From Novosphingobium decolorationis (GTDB taxonomy: Bacteria > Pseudomonadota > Alphaproteobacteria > Sphingomonadales > Sphingomonadaceae), in assembly GCF_018417475.1 (NCBI RefSeq), contig NZ_CP054856.1:2325001-2389000 (forward strand): 64,000 bases of DNA. Direction: 5' to 3'. The notes below the pieces were generated by a model. It was not told the DNA's origin, did no database searches, and worked only from the letters and a program-made list of their open reading frames with translations. A program made the translations under genes and the position numbers. Below, in pieces: positions 9,957-17,729 of this stretch. Every line of letters begins with the position of its first letter. The first letter of the stretch is position 1.

Positions 9957-10529
9957 TTAGTCTTCCTGTTCCTCAAGAATGTCGTCCGCACCGTCGGTGT
10001 CGAGCGGGCGGGTGGCTGCGATCAGGCGGTCGGTAAGGACAAGCCTGGCGGAATGGATGTCACCGAGCGGGAAGGAAACCCGACCCGACTTCTTGTCCTC
10101 GATGGTCACGACCTCGGCGCCCGCCTCGCCCTCGATGCCGACGAGATCGCCGGTGAGAGCCTTGCGGTTGCCGTCGACCGGCACCGTCAGGTTGATGCGC
10201 GCCTCGTGGCCGACCCACTTGGCGTAGTCCTTGGGCCGCGTCAGCGGACGGTCGATGCCCGGCGAGCTGACCTCGAGGCGGTAGGCTTCCTCGATCAGCA
10301 CGTCACCGGCCTCTTCGAGCGCATCCATGCGGTCCGAGATGCGGTGCGAGAGCGCCACGCAATCGTCCAGCACGAGCTGCCCGGTCTCGGGACGCTCAGC
10401 CATGATCTGCAGCGCGATCTCGTCGTCGCCGACCTCGCTCTTGCCGAACAGGCGCACGCGCACGAGCTCGAAGCCGAGGGCGGTGACCTCCGGTTCGATG
10501 ACTTCGGTAAGGCGTGCAAGATCGGCCAA
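9957..10529 (-). CDS. rimP: Ribosome maturation factor RimP
   Basis: 190-residue RimP, needed for 30S assembly. The two-domain family pattern is clear: VIEPEVTALGFELVRVRLFG, then DDCVALSHRISDRMDALE and YRLEVSSPGIDRPL, then the SH3-like C-terminal domain with a disordered acidic tail. The start is a TTG with GGAG 6 nt upstream; no ATG fits. It is the first gene of the rimP-nusA-ylxR-infB operon. Confidence 0.95.
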   Translation of the reverse strand: MADLARLTEVIEPEVTALGFELVRVRLFGKSEVGDDEIALQIMAERPETGQLVLDDCVALSHRISDRMDALEEAGDVLIEEAYRLEVSSPGIDRPLTRPKDYAKWVGHEARINLTVPVDGNRKALTGDLVGIEGEAGAEVVTIEDKKSGRVSFPLGDIHSARLVLTDRLIAATRPLDTDGADDILEEQED

Positions 10530-10930
10530 GCGGAACTCCAGCTACAGAACAAGGCGATTCGCCCTCGGGCGAGTCGCGGGATAAAACGCATCGGGAAACG
10601 CGGTTTCGCGCCGGCCCCTGTCCGGCGCCAGCCCGATCCATGTTTCACCAATGTCGGGATGAGCCTGCAGATAGGCTCTTTCGCGCAAAGATGCAAGGGT
10701 CACGTTCGGGCCGAGGCACGGCCTGCACCGCCGGGCACCGGACAGACCTGCGCCATGATCCGGACAAAAAGGGCGGCGAGACGCCCTGAAGGCCTCCCGC
10801 CGCCACGAAGCGAGACGGACCCGGACCGGCACAAACCGATCCACATGGGCCTGTCATCACTCCCCCATGTGCTCCACGCAGGTGCTGTGCGTCTGAAGTG
10901 CAGTCCCTGCGCGAAGATCGCGAAATTCCA
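10530..10930. other. 401-bp non-coding stretch upstream of rimP
   Basis: I see no convincing gene. On the minus strand it holds the terminator after the JAMM-domain gene (10770-10787) and, nearer rimP, a weak possible promoter (TTGCAT, 16 nt, CTATCT). The open frames across it have no family resemblance. No metY-type tRNA, which precedes rimP in some gammaproteobacteria, is seen. Confidence 0.5.
10770..10787 (-). terminator. Rho-independent terminator after the RadC-like gene
   Basis: On the minus strand AGGGCG, a 6-nt loop and CGCCCT are followed directly by TTTTTG. It separates the RadC-like gene from the rimP operon. Confidence 0.65.
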
Positions 10931-11335
10931 TTACGCCGCGCGGCGGCGGCGCTCGATACGTCCTCCCAGCAGGCCACAGGCCCGCATGCTCGTCACCTGT
11001 CGGCCACCGACCACGAGGTGATCTGCAAATTCCAGCTCGAGTGCGCGGCCCAGCGCCTGCAGGCCATGAGTCGCGCGGATATCCGCCGCACTGGGCCGCG
11101 GATCCCCCGAGGGATGGTTGTGCGCGAGCAGGAAACCCGCCGCCCCCAGCCGCAGCGCGGGCGCTATCAACGGGCGGTAGCGGCCATGGACGGCATTCGC
11201 ATCCTCGCCCCCAAGAAACACATGGCCAAGCGCATGCCCGTGCGTATCGAGATAGGCGATCAGCAGGACCTCACGCGCCAAGGGCCCCATCATGTCGGCA
11301 AGGAGCGGCGGGAAATCCCGGCTCAGCACCCGCAC
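10931..11335 (-). CDS. Short RadC-type JAMM-domain protein
   Basis: 134-residue protein consisting essentially of the RadC/MPN(JAB) metalloprotease-like domain. The zinc motif H-x-H-x7-S-x2-D is complete (HNHPSGDPRPSAAD), and the surrounding GAAGFLLAHNHPSG and ELEFADHLVVGG are RadC-like. Normal RadC is about 220 residues with an N-terminal helix-hairpin-helix region. That region is absent here because the preceding membrane-protein gene ends 6 nt upstream of the first usable GTG (11335). The function of RadC is not settled; no role in repair should be assumed. Confidence 0.75.
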   Translation of the reverse strand: MRVLSRDFPPLLADMMGPLAREVLLIAYLDTHGHALGHVFLGGEDANAVHGRYRPLIAPALRLGAAGFLLAHNHPSGDPRPSAADIRATHGLQALGRALELEFADHLVVGGRQVTSMRACGLLGGRIERRRRAA

Positions 11336-11340
11336 CCGGG

Positions 11341-11802
11341 CTAGCTGGTCGGCCAGCTCTGCCAGGCGATGTCCGTCCCCTCGCGGCGCACACGGCGCAT
11401 GTGGCACAAGGTGCCGATCAGGAGCGCGATCATGACCACGAAGGTCGGACCATCGCGCATCAGCGCGTAGACAATCGCGGGAATGTCGAGGTCCGCCCAG
11501 CGGGCGAAGTGCGCGCTCAGACTCAGCAATTGCAACGCGGCTGCCCATAACGGCCAGACCCTCCTTGCATTGAGCGCGATGATGCCAAAGCCCAGCATGC
11601 CGACGACGTCGGTCAGGAAGGCCACGGGATCGACCGCGTAATACTGGCTGGGAAGAACGAATTCTCCGACCGACTGGAGCGCCCACATGGCCAGTATGAC
11701 CATGCCGCCCCAGCGTTCCGGCTCGCCCCCCTTCCAGGCCGCCAGTCCGGGACTGACGACCAGAAGCAGGAAGAACGCGGGCAGGAAGATGCCCGAGAGC
11801 AT
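11341..11802 (-). CDS. Integral membrane protein of unknown function
   Basis: Hydrophobic protein of about 153 residues (158 if the ATG at 11817 is used) with five or so likely membrane segments: LSGIFLPAFFLLLVVSPGLA at the start, then MVILAMWALQSVGEF, FLTDVVGMLGFGIIALNA, LWAAALQLLSLSAHFA and TFVVMIALLIGTLCHM. No family is recognised. Its end lies 6 nt before the RadC-like gene, so the two are probably cotranscribed. Similar small membrane proteins are common beside sphingomonad regulators, but no role can be assigned. Confidence 0.65.
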   Translation of the reverse strand: MLSGIFLPAFFLLLVVSPGLAAWKGGEPERWGGMVILAMWALQSVGEFVLPSQYYAVDPVAFLTDVVGMLGFGIIALNARRVWPLWAAALQLLSLSAHFARWADLDIPAIVYALMRDGPTFVVMIALLIGTLCHMRRVRREGTDIAWQSWPTS

Positions 11803-11837
11803 CGCAGATTCCCCCATTACAGCCGCACCCGTGGGTG

Positions 11838-12191
11838 TCAGGCGGCGCGCTCCACGGCAACGTCACCTTCCAGATCCTCGCCCGCGGCGCTGGCAAGGCT
11901 TCCCTCTTCAGGGCACCCGGCTACCGGAATACCCATGGTTTCGGCAAGCTGCGAGAGGTCGCCGTGGGCGCGCAGCAGTTCGCCGCGGGCAGCCATGAGG
12001 TTCTTCTGCATGGCGGCAATGCGCATCATCGGGCGCTGGCCGGCGTGCGCGGCTTCGGCGGTGGCGACACGGGCGCGGGCCATTTCGGCCATGAGATCGC
12101 CCGAGCGGGCAAGCAGTTCGTCCATGGCATCCTCGAGCGAGGTCACCGAACGGCCGATACGCAGGCTGGCAACTTCAGGGGTCATGGTCAT
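11838..12191 (-). CDS. Hypothetical protein, mostly helical
   Basis: 117 residues, largely Ala/Met/Arg-rich helix (DAMDELLARSGDLMAEMARARVATAEAAHAG, shortened here) with a Glu/Ala-rich tail. No signal peptide and no known domain seen. It lies between the membrane protein and the LuxR-type regulator on the same strand, suggesting a small operon with the regulator. The second codon pair also offers an ATG at 12185. Confidence 0.6.
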   Translation of the reverse strand: MTMTPEVASLRIGRSVTSLEDAMDELLARSGDLMAEMARARVATAEAAHAGQRPMMRIAAMQKNLMAARGELLRAHGDLSQLAETMGIPVAGCPEEGSLASAAGEDLEGDVAVERAA

Positions 12192-12303
12192 GTCGTCGTC
12201 TCCGGTCCTAATGCCGGGGCCACACGAGAAAGCAGGGCCGCGGCGCGAGCGGCCGACCTGAAGGAGGTCGACCAGGGTCTGGCGAAGACCCCGGCACGAA
12301 CTG

Positions 12304-12840
12304 TCAGATAAGGCGCTCCAACGCGTCGGCTACCGCCAGCGAGGTGGCCAGCGTCATCGCCATGACCATCGCAAGAACGAGGATCGCGGCAACGCGGCCA
12401 ATACGCCCGAACTTCTGGTCCAGGGTCTCCAGGCCCACCGGAGCGGTCACGACAGGCTCGCGCTCCTCCTCCAGCCACTCGGGAAACCCCATCATGGGGC
12501 GGGCATCGGAGAGAACGAACTGCGGCGTTTCCGGCAGGTCATGGAGCAGACTTTCGACGTCTGCCCCCGGTTCGTCGACACGCGAAAAATCACATGTGGG
12601 TTTTCCACATAGGTCGCACAGACGGGCGTAGAAACGCGCGGTTTCCTTGCGGTTGGAGGTCCCCCACTTGTCGCGCACCCCGGCAATGCGCTGGTCGACC
12701 GTGTTGGGCGCGATACCCAGCTCGCGCGCGATCTCCTTGGTCGTGCGGTGCAGGACCAGCAGATCGAGCACCTCGCGCTGCTTGGCGGTCAGGCCATCCA
12801 GCAGCGCCCGGGCGCGGTGTTCATCCATCTCAGCAGGCAT
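12304..12840 (-). CDS. LuxR-type HTH regulator with C-terminal membrane anchor
   Basis: 178-residue protein with an N-terminal LuxR/GerE helix-turn-helix (LTAKQREVLDLLVLHRTTKE, then ELGIAPNTVDQRIAGVRDKW), an acidic middle, and a single membrane segment near the C terminus (AAILVLAMVMAMTLATSLAV). There is no receiver or autoinducer domain. The HTH-first, anchor-last layout recurs in sphingomonads as a membrane-tethered transcription factor; the signal is unknown. A second ATG 12 nt in is equally possible. Confidence 0.78.
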   Translation of the reverse strand: MPAEMDEHRARALLDGLTAKQREVLDLLVLHRTTKEIARELGIAPNTVDQRIAGVRDKWGTSNRKETARFYARLCDLCGKPTCDFSRVDEPGADVESLLHDLPETPQFVLSDARPMMGFPEWLEEEREPVVTAPVGLETLDQKFGRIGRVAAILVLAMVMAMTLATSLAVADALERLI

Positions 12841-13048
12841 GGCTCACGTTACAATCGCTCATCGTCGGGGCACGGACTGTAGCAAAATCGCCACGGGACC
12901 GAAATTCCCCATGTGTCCGATATTGCAACAGAGCCATCAACAAGAACAGCCGCCCCTGCCCGATCATCGTCAAAACGGCTATCCCTATCGACAAAGTGCG
13001 CGAATTCGCCCCCTGTTGCGATCCACCCCGGCCCACAGCCGCCCTGCG

Positions 13049-14110
<1,062 letters not shown>

Positions 14111-14144
14111 TACCAATATTTGGCGTATTTTACCATTATTTGGC
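14111..14144. promoter_or_regulatory. Candidate PspF upstream activating sites
   Basis: Two 14-bp direct repeats, TACCAATATTTGGC at 14111-14124 and TACCATTATTTGGC at 14131-14144, differ at one base and are exactly 20 bp (about two helical turns) apart. They lie about 95-125 bp before the predicted psp transcription start and directly next to the pspF start codon, where enhancer sites for PspF hexamers would be expected. Confidence 0.65.
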
Positions 14145-14210
14145 AATATGCAAAATGCGGTTCATCAGCCAGACAGTTAGCAAAGGCTGCAATTCAGCCA
14201 TTTTTCGCAT

Positions 14211-14227
14211 TTGGCACGGCTCCTGCA
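14211..14227 (+). promoter_or_regulatory. Sigma54 (-24/-12) promoter of the psp operon
   Basis: TTGGCACGGCTCCTGCA matches the sigma54 consensus TTGGCACG-N4-TTGCA with one mismatch. The GG and GC elements are 10 bp apart as required. It faces the psp genes and lies about 50 bp before the first of them. Confidence 0.85.
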
Positions 14228-14277
14228 ATGTCTTGGGCGACACGCCGAAAGGCACACTGCAACAGGGATTTTTCGCC

Positions 14278-14484
14278 ATGCCGCTGCGTACCGCCAGCTC
14301 CGACCAGACCGGTTCCGACCTCGCCGCCCGCCAGCCGCGTGCGACCCTTGCCCGCACCAAGCTCGACTGGGCGATCATTGCCAGCCTGCTGGCGATGGGT
14401 GCCCTCAACCTGATGGCGATGGCCGACCAGCTCGGCCCGGCCAAGGCCTATGCTGCCCCCATCTGCGGAGTACCCCTCGCATGA
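14278..14484 (+). CDS. Small membrane protein, first gene of the psp operon
   Basis: 68 residues with one membrane segment (WAIIASLLAMGALNLMAMA) preceded by a basic N-terminal region. AGGGA lies 9 nt before the ATG, and the gene starts about 40 nt after the predicted sigma54 transcription start. Its stop overlaps an ATG at 14481 that is in frame with pspA. No family is recognised. Position under the psp promoter suggests an envelope-stress role, by inference only. Confidence 0.65.
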   Translation: MPLRTASSDQTGSDLAARQPRATLARTKLDWAIIASLLAMGALNLMAMADQLGPAKAYAAPICGVPLA

Positions 14485-14645
14485 GCCGCCTCGACACCGA
14501 AATCGAAATCCTTCACGCCTCCAGCGATGCGTGCGATGATCGCGGACAACGCCAGGGCGGTCGCACCTGGCACGCCGCCAACGACAGCCACGCCTCGTTC
14601 ACCACCACCACCCGCCGCCCGAGCCACAACAAAGGAATAGCCAGC

Positions 14646-15335
14646 ATGGGTATCTTCTCGCGCACCCGCGACATCATCGCCGCCAACTTCAACGACATGC
14701 TCGACAAGGCGGAAGACCCGGCCAAGATGATCCGCCTGATCATCCTGGAAATGGAAGAGACCCTCGTCGAGGTGCGCACCAGCTCGGCCCGTACGATCGC
14801 CGACCAGAAGGAACTGCGCCGCCACGCCGACAAGCTCGACGCGCTCCAGGCCGACTGGGCCGACAAGGCGCAGCTGGCGCTGAGCAAGAACCGCGAGGAC
14901 CTTGCCCGCGCCGCCCTCCTTGAAAAGAAGAAGGCCTCCGACATGGCCGAGCAGCTGCGTTCCGAGATCGCGGTGCTCGACGATTCGCTCGGCGCCTACG
15001 AACAGGACATCGAGAAGCTGCAGAGCCGCCTGCGCGAAGCCCGCAGCCGCCAGAGCGCGATTGCCGCGCGCCTCAAGAGCGCGGAGAACCGCGTGAAGCT
15101 GCGCACCCTGCTTGCCAGCGAGCGCGTCGACGAGGCGCTGGCCCGCTTCGACCAGCTCGAACGCCGGGTGGACTATGCCGAAGGCCGCGCCGAGGCGATG
15201 AACATCGGCGACGACAGCCGCCAGCCGACGCTCGCCGATGAAATTGCCGCGCTCGCCGATGGCGACTCGATCGAGGCCGAATTGGCGCAGATGAAGAAGA
15301 CGATGGGCCAGGGCTCGGACACCACCGGGCAGTAA
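14646..15335 (+). CDS. pspA: Phage-shock protein A (ESCRT-III/Vipp1 family)
   Basis: 229-residue PspA, the peripheral membrane protein that binds stressed inner membrane and inhibits PspF in E. coli. The family opening MGIFSRTRDIIAANFNDML and the following long coiled coil (about residues 25-185) are clear. AAAGGA lies before the ATG at 14646. An in-frame ATG at 14481 would add 55 polar residues and overlaps the stop of the upstream gene, but no known PspA has such an extension. Confidence 0.95.
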   Translation: MGIFSRTRDIIAANFNDMLDKAEDPAKMIRLIILEMEETLVEVRTSSARTIADQKELRRHADKLDALQADWADKAQLALSKNREDLARAALLEKKKASDMAEQLRSEIAVLDDSLGAYEQDIEKLQSRLREARSRQSAIAARLKSAENRVKLRTLLASERVDEALARFDQLERRVDYAEGRAEAMNIGDDSRQPTLADEIAALADGDSIEAELAQMKKTMGQGSDTTGQ

Positions 15336-15490
15336 ACCAAAGGCCACCGGGCCGCGCGGCAGACACCCGGATCGCCGCGCGAGCCCTCATCAAGGGCCCT
15401 CAGCCATCCGTGGCAAGGGGCCATGGTCCGGGGGCGCGGGAGACACGAAGGTCTCCTGCAAGGGACAACCCAAGGGAAGGGACCAGCACA

Positions 15491-15877
15491 GTGTCACGTG
15501 GACATTTCTATCTCGACAAGTCGAACGCCAAGCTTGCAGGCGTTTGCGCGGGCATCGCCGACTTCACCGATGTCGATGCGCTCTGGATCCGGCTCGGCGC
15601 CGTGCTCCTGCTGCTCTTCGGCTTCCCCATCGTCATCGCGATCTACATCGCGGTCGCGCTCATCGCCGACAAGCGCCCGCTGTCCGACTACAGCGCGCAC
15701 GAGGAAGAGCGCCTGCTGCGCCGCATGGAACGCCGTCGCGCCAAGAAGGCCGGGATCGGCCGCGGCGAACGCCTGCGCGGCGAGCTGAGCGACATCGACC
15801 GGCGCGTCGCCGACATGGAAGCGCACTACTCCAACAGCAACTCGCGCCTCGCGGCCGAGATCGAGAGCCTGCGCTAA
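15491..15877 (+). CDS. pspC: Phage-shock protein C
   Basis: 128-residue PspC. The PspC domain is at the N terminus (FYLDKSNAKLAGVCAGIADF, then a membrane segment LGAVLLLLFGFPIVIAIYIA and ADKRP). The C-terminal half is a charged coiled coil ending in RLAAEIESLR, an ending shared with neighbouring small proteins. The start is GTG at 15491, preceded by GGAAGG; no ATG fits the conserved N terminus. In E. coli, PspC with PspB relieves PspA inhibition of PspF. Confidence 0.9.
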   Translation: MSRGHFYLDKSNAKLAGVCAGIADFTDVDALWIRLGAVLLLLFGFPIVIAIYIAVALIADKRPLSDYSAHEEERLLRRMERRRAKKAGIGRGERLRGELSDIDRRVADMEAHYSNSNSRLAAEIESLR

Positions 15878-15920
15878 GGCGCATCTCTTCTACCGGGCAT
15901 CAGACAGGGACACGATCATC

Positions 15921-16211
15921 ATGGACACCAGCTCACTCGCGCTTCTCATTCCCCTTGCACCGTTTCTGGTCGGCGCCCTCGTGGTCTGGACCAAGCACCA
16001 GCGCAAGATGGCCGAGATCCAGGTCGAGGCGACCGCGGAAAAGGCCGCCCAGTACGCCTCGAACGCGCGCGAACTGGAAGAACGCGTCCGTGTCCTCGAA
16101 CGCATCGTGACCGATGGCAGCTACGACACCGCGCTCCAGATCGAAGCCCTGCGCGACCAGCGCGAGGCCGACGCCCAGCGTGCGCCCGCCCCCGCCAAGC
16201 GCGTGAACTGA
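15921..16211 (+). CDS. pspB: PspB-like single-pass coiled-coil protein, copy 1
   Basis: 96 residues: an N-terminal membrane segment (LALLIPLAPFLVGALVVW), then a cytoplasmic coiled coil with LEERVRVLERIVTD, the pattern of PspB, then GSYDTALQIEALRD and a Pro/Ala tail. It is the first of five consecutive proteins of this design. It is closest to classical PspB by layout and position after pspC; the symbol is by analogy. In E. coli PspB partners PspC at the inner membrane. Confidence 0.75.
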   Translation: MDTSSLALLIPLAPFLVGALVVWTKHQRKMAEIQVEATAEKAAQYASNARELEERVRVLERIVTDGSYDTALQIEALRDQREADAQRAPAPAKRVN

Positions 16212-16224
16212 GGGGAGAGCGAGC

Positions 16225-16563
16225 ATGAACTGGGGAAGCCCCGAATTCGTCCTTGCCATCATCGCCCTTTCGACCGGCGGATGGATCTTCAACAACTGGA
16301 TCCGCGCGCGCCACGGCTACGCGCTGGAGGATGAATGGTTCGGCAAGACCGAGAAGACTGACCCGGCTGCCGCACGGCACCAGACGCAAGCCCATGCCAA
16401 ACTCCTCGAACGCGTGGAGTATCTCGAAAAGCGGACCGCCGCGCTCGAGGCCATCGTCACCGACAGCGGCTACGACCTCGCCCGCCAGATCGAGGCGCTG
16501 AGCGCGCTCGACACCGCCCGCAGCCCGGCCGCAACGCCCGCCCCTGCCTCCCGCGCGCGCTGA
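16225..16563 (+). CDS. PspB-like protein, copy 2 (GWIFNNW type)
   Basis: 112 residues: an N-terminal membrane segment, then GGWIFNNWIRARHGYALE, a charged region, and a coiled coil ending LEAIVTDSGYDLARQIEALS. The GWIFNNWxRxRHGYxLE block is shared with the next protein and absent from copy 1, so copies 2 and 3 form a subtype. It lies 13 nt after copy 1. Not assigned to a named family beyond PspB-like. Confidence 0.75.
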   Translation: MNWGSPEFVLAIIALSTGGWIFNNWIRARHGYALEDEWFGKTEKTDPAAARHQTQAHAKLLERVEYLEKRTAALEAIVTDSGYDLARQIEALSALDTARSPAATPAPASRAR

Positions 16564-16595
16564 CGCCGGCCACCGTTTCCCGAAAGGACACCGTC

Positions 16596-16955
16596 ATGGC
16601 TCTCGATATCGCGACCATCGAAATGCTCAGCCCGGTCATCATCGTGGGCACCGCCGTCGCCACGGCGGGCTGGATCTTCAACAACTGGCTGCGCATGCGC
16701 CACGGCTATCCGCTGGAGAATTCCTGGGGCAAGAGCATCTACCCCAGGACCGACGGCGAGGCGCAGGCCCGCGTCCAGCTCCTCACCCAGGAGAACGCGG
16801 AACTGCGCGCCGAGATGAGCGCGGTGAAGGACCGCCTCGCCGCAGTCGAGAGCATCGTCACCGACAAGGGCTATGACGTGGCGCGCCAGATCGAATCGCT
16901 GCGCGAAGCCCGCGATCTCGCCCGCGCCGACGTACCTGTGGAGACGCGCCAGTGA
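16596..16955 (+). CDS. PspB-like protein, copy 3 (GWIFNNW type)
   Basis: 119 residues: a short lead, then a membrane segment (VIIVGTAVATAGWIFNNWL) running into RMRHGYPLEN, a Gln/Glu-rich coiled coil and the shared tail VESIVTDKGYDVARQIESLR. It is clearly paralogous to copy 2. AAGGA precedes the ATG. Its TGA overlaps the GTG start of the next gene. Confidence 0.75.
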   Translation: MALDIATIEMLSPVIIVGTAVATAGWIFNNWLRMRHGYPLENSWGKSIYPRTDGEAQARVQLLTQENAELRAEMSAVKDRLAAVESIVTDKGYDVARQIESLREARDLARADVPVETRQ

Positions 16956-17233
16956 ATCTGGGAGACCTTCTTACCGTCACCATTGTCATGGGAACGGTGG
17001 TGCTGCTTTTCGCGACTCTTGCCAGCGCCTACAAGCGCTACCTCGCCTACCTGGAACGCAAGCTGGAACTGGCGGCGGACACCCACGCCCTCAAGGCCCG
17101 CGAAAGCGACCTTGAAGAACGCCTGCGCCACCTCGAAAACCTTGCCTCGCCCCACCGCGATGCGCAGGATAGCGCGCACCAGCTGACCCACCCGACCGAG
17201 GAGCAGGCCATGCCCCTCCTCGCGCATACATAA
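16952..17233 (+). CDS. PspB-like protein, copy 4
   Basis: 93 residues with GTG start overlapping the upstream stop (GTGA). A membrane segment (LLTVTIVMGTVVLLFATLA) is followed by a coiled coil (YLERKLELAADTHALKARES, then LEERLRHLENLA). It keeps the layout but lacks the IVTDxxYDxAxQIExL tail, ending instead in a divergent polar stretch. Translational coupling to copy 3 is likely. Confidence 0.65.
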   Translation: MNLGDLLTVTIVMGTVVLLFATLASAYKRYLAYLERKLELAADTHALKARESDLEERLRHLENLASPHRDAQDSAHQLTHPTEEQAMPLLAHT

Positions 17234-17245
17234 GGTACCACGACA

Positions 17246-17497
17246 ATGAGTTTCTGGACGGCCGTGGTGGTCATGTTCGTCATCGGCTGCATTACCTGGC
17301 TGCGCGCCAAGAAGCTGCACCTGCCCTCCGAACGCTCGGACCATGGTCGCACCATCGGTCGGCGCGATCCCCACGAGCAGGAACTCGAGGACGAGATCGC
17401 CCAGCTGCGCGAACGCATCAATGTCCTTGAACGCATCGCCACCGACGAACGCCGGGGCAAGGATCTTGCGAAAGAGATCGAGAGTTTAAGGGATTGA
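17246..17497 (+). CDS. PspB-like protein, copy 5
   Basis: 83 residues: membrane segment at the very N terminus (FWTAVVVMFVIGCITWL), basic turn, then a coiled coil LEDEIAQLRERINVLERIATD and the ending AKEIESLRD, almost the same as the PspC ending AAEIESLR. It is the last gene of the psp array; repeat B follows 17 nt downstream. Confidence 0.7.
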   Translation: MSFWTAVVVMFVIGCITWLRAKKLHLPSERSDHGRTIGRRDPHEQELEDEIAQLRERINVLERIATDERRGKDLAKEIESLRD

Positions 17498-17513
17498 AGG
17501 TAAAAGAGTAGGT

Positions 17514-17625
17514 CCGAGGGCCATCGCCCTCGGGCTCCCCGAACTGTCTGGGACCGTTCACGCCGCCACCTGGCGTCGGAATGGTGAGGTCGGGGAAAAG
17601 GTATTGGGGGCGAAGCCCTCTTTTT
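17514..17625 (+). repeat. Multi-hairpin intergenic repeat, copy B
   Basis: Starts with CCGAGGGC-CATC-GCCCTCGG (17514-17533), then GGCTCCCCGAACTG, a CGCCACC-TGGCG hairpin, GGTGAGGTCGGGG and ATTGGGGGCGAAGCCCTC with a T-run. The block order matches copies A and D. The T-run suggests it also ends psp transcription. Confidence 0.65.
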
Positions 17626-17684
17626 CTTATCCTGTGGCTTCGTCTTTCAACGCCGCACTGCCCGCAAAAGCCCCCTCACCGATT

Positions 17685-17712
17685 CCGGGAGCCCGAGGGC
17701 GATGGCCCTCGG
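17685..17712 (-). repeat. Partial multi-hairpin repeat, copy C, inverted relative to B
   Basis: CGGGAGCCCGAGGGC-GATG-GCCCTCGG is the exact reverse complement of the first block of copy B. Only the first hairpin is present. With B it makes a facing pair about 200 bp across, between the convergent psp array and nadE. Confidence 0.6.
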
Positions 17713-17729
17713 AACCTCCCCTTATCTTC

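Noticed and set aside
10542..10844. 100-codon frame upstream of rimP on the minus strand
   Set aside because: It crosses the hairpin terminator at 10770-10787, has no ribosome site, and resembles no family.
8067..11021. Open frame of 984 codons opposite nusA and rimP
   Set aside because: Antisense artefact of strong codon bias in nusA/rimP.
17514..17712. Repeats B and C as simple terminators only
   Set aside because: The same ordered blocks recur at 3.5 and 19.9 kb, one in the opposite direction to nearby transcription, so they are a repeat family even if B also ends psp transcription.
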